Below, one piece after another: positions 62,085-64,000 of a stretch of DNA of 64,000 bases (positions are counted from its first letter, which is position 1; each line of letters begins with the position of its first letter). The position numbers were made by a program, and so were the translations under genes. This stretch comes from Ruminococcus_G sp050944435 (GTDB lineage Bacteria; Bacillota; Clostridia; Lachnospirales; Lachnospiraceae), in contig JBMNRB010000008.1 of NCBI GenBank assembly GCA_050944435.1, positions 44,589 through 108,588 of the forward strand, given 5' to 3'. Below the pieces are notes generated by a model. The model was given only the letters and a program-made list of their open reading frames with translations, was not told the origin of the DNA and searched no databases.

Positions 62085-62119
62085 CCCACGGAGGCTTTGG
62101 CTTCCGTGGGCAATTTTTT
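62085..62119 (+). terminator. Terminator after the lysis genes
   Basis: CCCACGGAGGC-TTT-GGCTTCCGTGGG (62085-62110) followed by CAATTTTTT. Confidence 0.88.
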
Positions 62120-62165
62120 GTGCGGTAATGCCAATAACTGAAAGGTGGACGGTACGATATTTTAC

Positions 62166-62207
62166 TTGCTATTCTTGGCGTTTAGAGTGATAGATAGACT
62201 ACCAAAA
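62166..62207 (+). promoter_or_regulatory. Dispersed promoter element, copy E
   Basis: TTGCTA (62166-62171), 17-base spacer ending TTTAGAGT, -10 GATAGA (62189-62194), then ACTACCAAAAGG at 62198. It drives the first serine recombinase gene. Confidence 0.65.
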
Positions 62208-62222
62208 GGAAAGGAGCAGCCT

Positions 62223-63737
62223 ATGGAAATTCAAGTATTGGAAGCCAGATCATCGAAAGGCTATCGGAAAAAAGTATGTGCATACTGCCGTGTTTCCACA
62301 GATGCGCTGGAGCAGGAGAACTCATTGGAAAACCAGATCGCATACTATGAAAATCTGATCCAATCGAATCCAGAGTATGAATACGCAGGTGTCTATTATG
62401 ATTTCGCCATTTCCGGTTATAAAGAAAAGCGTCCCGGCCTTCAGAAGATGCTTACGGATGCCAGAAACGGAAAGATTGATCTGATATACACAAAATCCGT
62501 ATCACGGTTTGCAAGAAATACCGCCATTGTTCTAAAGGCTTCCAGAGAGCTTAAGGAACTCAATGTCGGTATTTTTTTTGAACTTCAGAACATCAATACC
62601 TTGTCTTCGCAGGGAGAGCTGATGCTCACCATTCTGGCGGCCTTTGCACAGGCAGAAAGCGAGAGCGGCAGTATTGGGGCGAAGATGGTGTATCAGCGGA
62701 AATATGAACAAGGGATTCCCGTTCAGTATCTGGAGCGTTGCTTTGGATATACCAAAAATGAAAAAGGCGAGTTCGTTCCGGATACAGAGCAAGCCAAGTG
62801 GATCGTAAAAATCTACGAGATGGTTGCAGAAGGGTATTCGCTTTCCGCAATAGCGGATGAAATGAACGCTGCAGGCGTAAAAACGGATAAGGGCGCTGGT
62901 TGGGTGGAAAGCACGGTGAAACGGATTCTGGAGAATGAGATTTATAAAGGCGACTATATCATGCATAAAAATTATGTGAATGAGGAACGCAAATTGGTAA
63001 GGAACCGGGGAGAGGTGGACGCTTGGTATATTGAAGACGATCATCCGCCCATCGTGTCGAGACAGCTTTGGGATAAGGCGCAGGAGGCCAGAAAGAAGAA
63101 GCGAGACTATTTGGATATGGATTGCCAGATCCGGGAGGTGACGGAAGAAAATTATCCATATAAAGGTCGTCTTTTCTGTGCGAAATGCGGAAGTCCTCTT
63201 ACGCACCGCATTTATAGTAACGGTAACCGCATGAGTTGGGATTGCTCAGGAAGAAGACGTCACGGGAAAGACTTTTGTACCGGTATCCACGTTCCTGATA
63301 CAGCGGTTCGGCAATGGAAATTTGATGGAAATATTTACATCAGCATAAAGGATAGCCGCAAATCCATAAAAGAATTTTCCTATACCAAAGAGTCTTCATG
63401 GAGTCGGCGGCATAAGAAGAAAGAATTTGTCCGGGAGGTTCCTGAACTTACGGAAGAAAATTATCCTTATTACCACAGCATTTTTTGTGCCGAGTGTGGC
63501 AGCAGACTGGTGCGGAAAATAAAAAAACACGGGGACATTGTATGGGAGTGTAATGGCAGGAAGCGAAAAGGCGCAGCTTACTGTGATGGAGTCAGGATTC
63601 CTGATCGAGTGGTGAAGGCTTTCATGCCAATACGGAAAGCAATTTACATTAAAGAAAGGAAGGGCAGAAATGGCACGAAACATTACAGTTATTCCTGCAA
63701 GAAGCCGGAGCGGGCTGCAAGGGAAGAGCAGGGCTGA
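62223..63737 (+). CDS. Large serine recombinase 1
   Basis: 504 residues. Resolvase domain with nucleophile Ser25 in AYCRVSTD and SRFARN; a recombinase domain (FGYTKNEKGEFV, SAIADEMNAAGVK); then two zinc ribbons (FCAKCGSPL...CSGRRRHGKDFC and FCAECGSRL...CNGRKRKGAAYC). It should carry out site-specific integration and excision without host factors. The last 68 bases overlap recombinase 2. Confidence 0.93.
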   Translation: MEIQVLEARSSKGYRKKVCAYCRVSTDALEQENSLENQIAYYENLIQSNPEYEYAGVYYDFAISGYKEKRPGLQKMLTDARNGKIDLIYTKSVSRFARNTAIVLKASRELKELNVGIFFELQNINTLSSQGELMLTILAAFAQAESESGSIGAKMVYQRKYEQGIPVQYLERCFGYTKNEKGEFVPDTEQAKWIVKIYEMVAEGYSLSAIADEMNAAGVKTDKGAGWVESTVKRILENEIYKGDYIMHKNYVNEERKLVRNRGEVDAWYIEDDHPPIVSRQLWDKAQEARKKKRDYLDMDCQIREVTEENYPYKGRLFCAKCGSPLTHRIYSNGNRMSWDCSGRRRHGKDFCTGIHVPDTAVRQWKFDGNIYISIKDSRKSIKEFSYTKESSWSRRHKKKEFVREVPELTEENYPYYHSIFCAECGSRLVRKIKKHGDIVWECNGRKRKGAAYCDGVRIPDRVVKAFMPIRKAIYIKERKGRNGTKHYSYSCKKPERAAREEQG

Positions 63738-64000
63738 GAAAAAACTCAGGGTGGCCGCTTACTGCAGGGTATCTACGGATCAGGAAGATCAGCTTCATAG
63801 TTTTGAAGCACAGGTGGAATATTACACTCGTTACATTAGTGACCATCCTAATTATGAAATGGCAGGCATATACGCTGATGAAGGAATCACGGGAACAAAC
63901 ACAAAGAAAAGAGAGCAATTTAAGCGGATGATTTCTGATTGCGAGTCCGGAAAGATTGATATGGTGATTACAAAATCTATCAGCCGATTCGCCAGAAACA
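63670..64000 (+). CDS. Large serine recombinase 2, 3' partial
   Basis: The frame from ATG 63670 (AAGGAAGGG upstream) runs to the window end. Nucleophile Ser35 in AYCRVSTDQEDQ, then GIYADEGITGTN and ITKSISRFARN of the resolvase domain. It overlaps recombinase 1, so both are made from one mRNA. The rest lies outside the window. Confidence 0.92.
   Translation, partial: MARNITVIPARSRSGLQGKSRAEKKLRVAAYCRVSTDQEDQLHSFEAQVEYYTRYISDHPNYEMAGIYADEGITGTNTKKREQFKRMISDCESGKIDMVITKSISRFARN

Overview
The window looks like a chromosomal segment of a Lachnospiraceae-type member of the Clostridia, judged from gene content, gene order, strong GGAGG ribosome sites and moderate GC. About 13 kb of host DNA is followed by at least 51 kb of mobile DNA that runs off the right edge.

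Host part (1-13044). The 3' end of an M15-type peptidase gene is followed by argG on the minus strand, divergent from a tight argC-argJ-argB-argD operon that converts N-acetylglutamate to ornithine. The shared intergenic region carries a promoter for each direction and ArgR-type operator palindromes. Next come an SGNH hydrolase, an acyltransferase-3 membrane protein and a small DMT-type membrane protein. A colinear set follows: comEA, an OmpR-family response regulator, its histidine kinase, a double-GerMN lipoprotein and comEC. The comEC reading frame loses family resemblance after the motif HILAISG (about 13044) and stops 12 codons later, so the DNA-uptake channel gene is split by the mobile DNA.

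Composite left arm (13045-18927). A SymE-like gene, a 5'-truncated hsdS with two target-recognition domains, a tyrosine recombinase, a truncated IS66 transposase, a lipoprotein with a duplicated domain, and an IS110-family element with a structured ~200-nt noncoding end (candidate bridge RNA). The IS110 element cuts an NYN-domain gene that belongs to the prophage.

Prophage (about 18928 to beyond 64000). It is an HK97-type siphovirus. A leftward lysogeny module (repressor, ImmA-like peptidase, conserved unknown genes, a surface nuclease lipoprotein) is divergent from a rightward DNA polymerase IV gene across an operator-rich region. The replication module holds DUF2800, DUF2815, family A DNA polymerase, VapE-type primase/helicase, VRR-NUC and SNF2 helicase, with a cluster of GGAAC repeats as candidate origin. 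Then come a late regulator, a frameshifted MazF, HNH, a DNA methyltransferase and small accessory genes, followed by terminase, portal, ClpP-like protease, capsid, connectors, tail genes (with a programmed -1 frameshift), tape measure, baseplate and fibre proteins, holin and amidase. Two overlapping large serine recombinases lie at the right edge.

The most striking pattern is a dispersed family of five near-identical promoter-like elements (TTGCTA - TTTAGAGT - GAATAT - ACTACC). They sit in front of accessory genes and the serine recombinase, and several of these genes are closed by their own terminator. A tRNA-like gene with UUA in the anticodon position, next to an HNH gene, forms another such cassette in the tail region.
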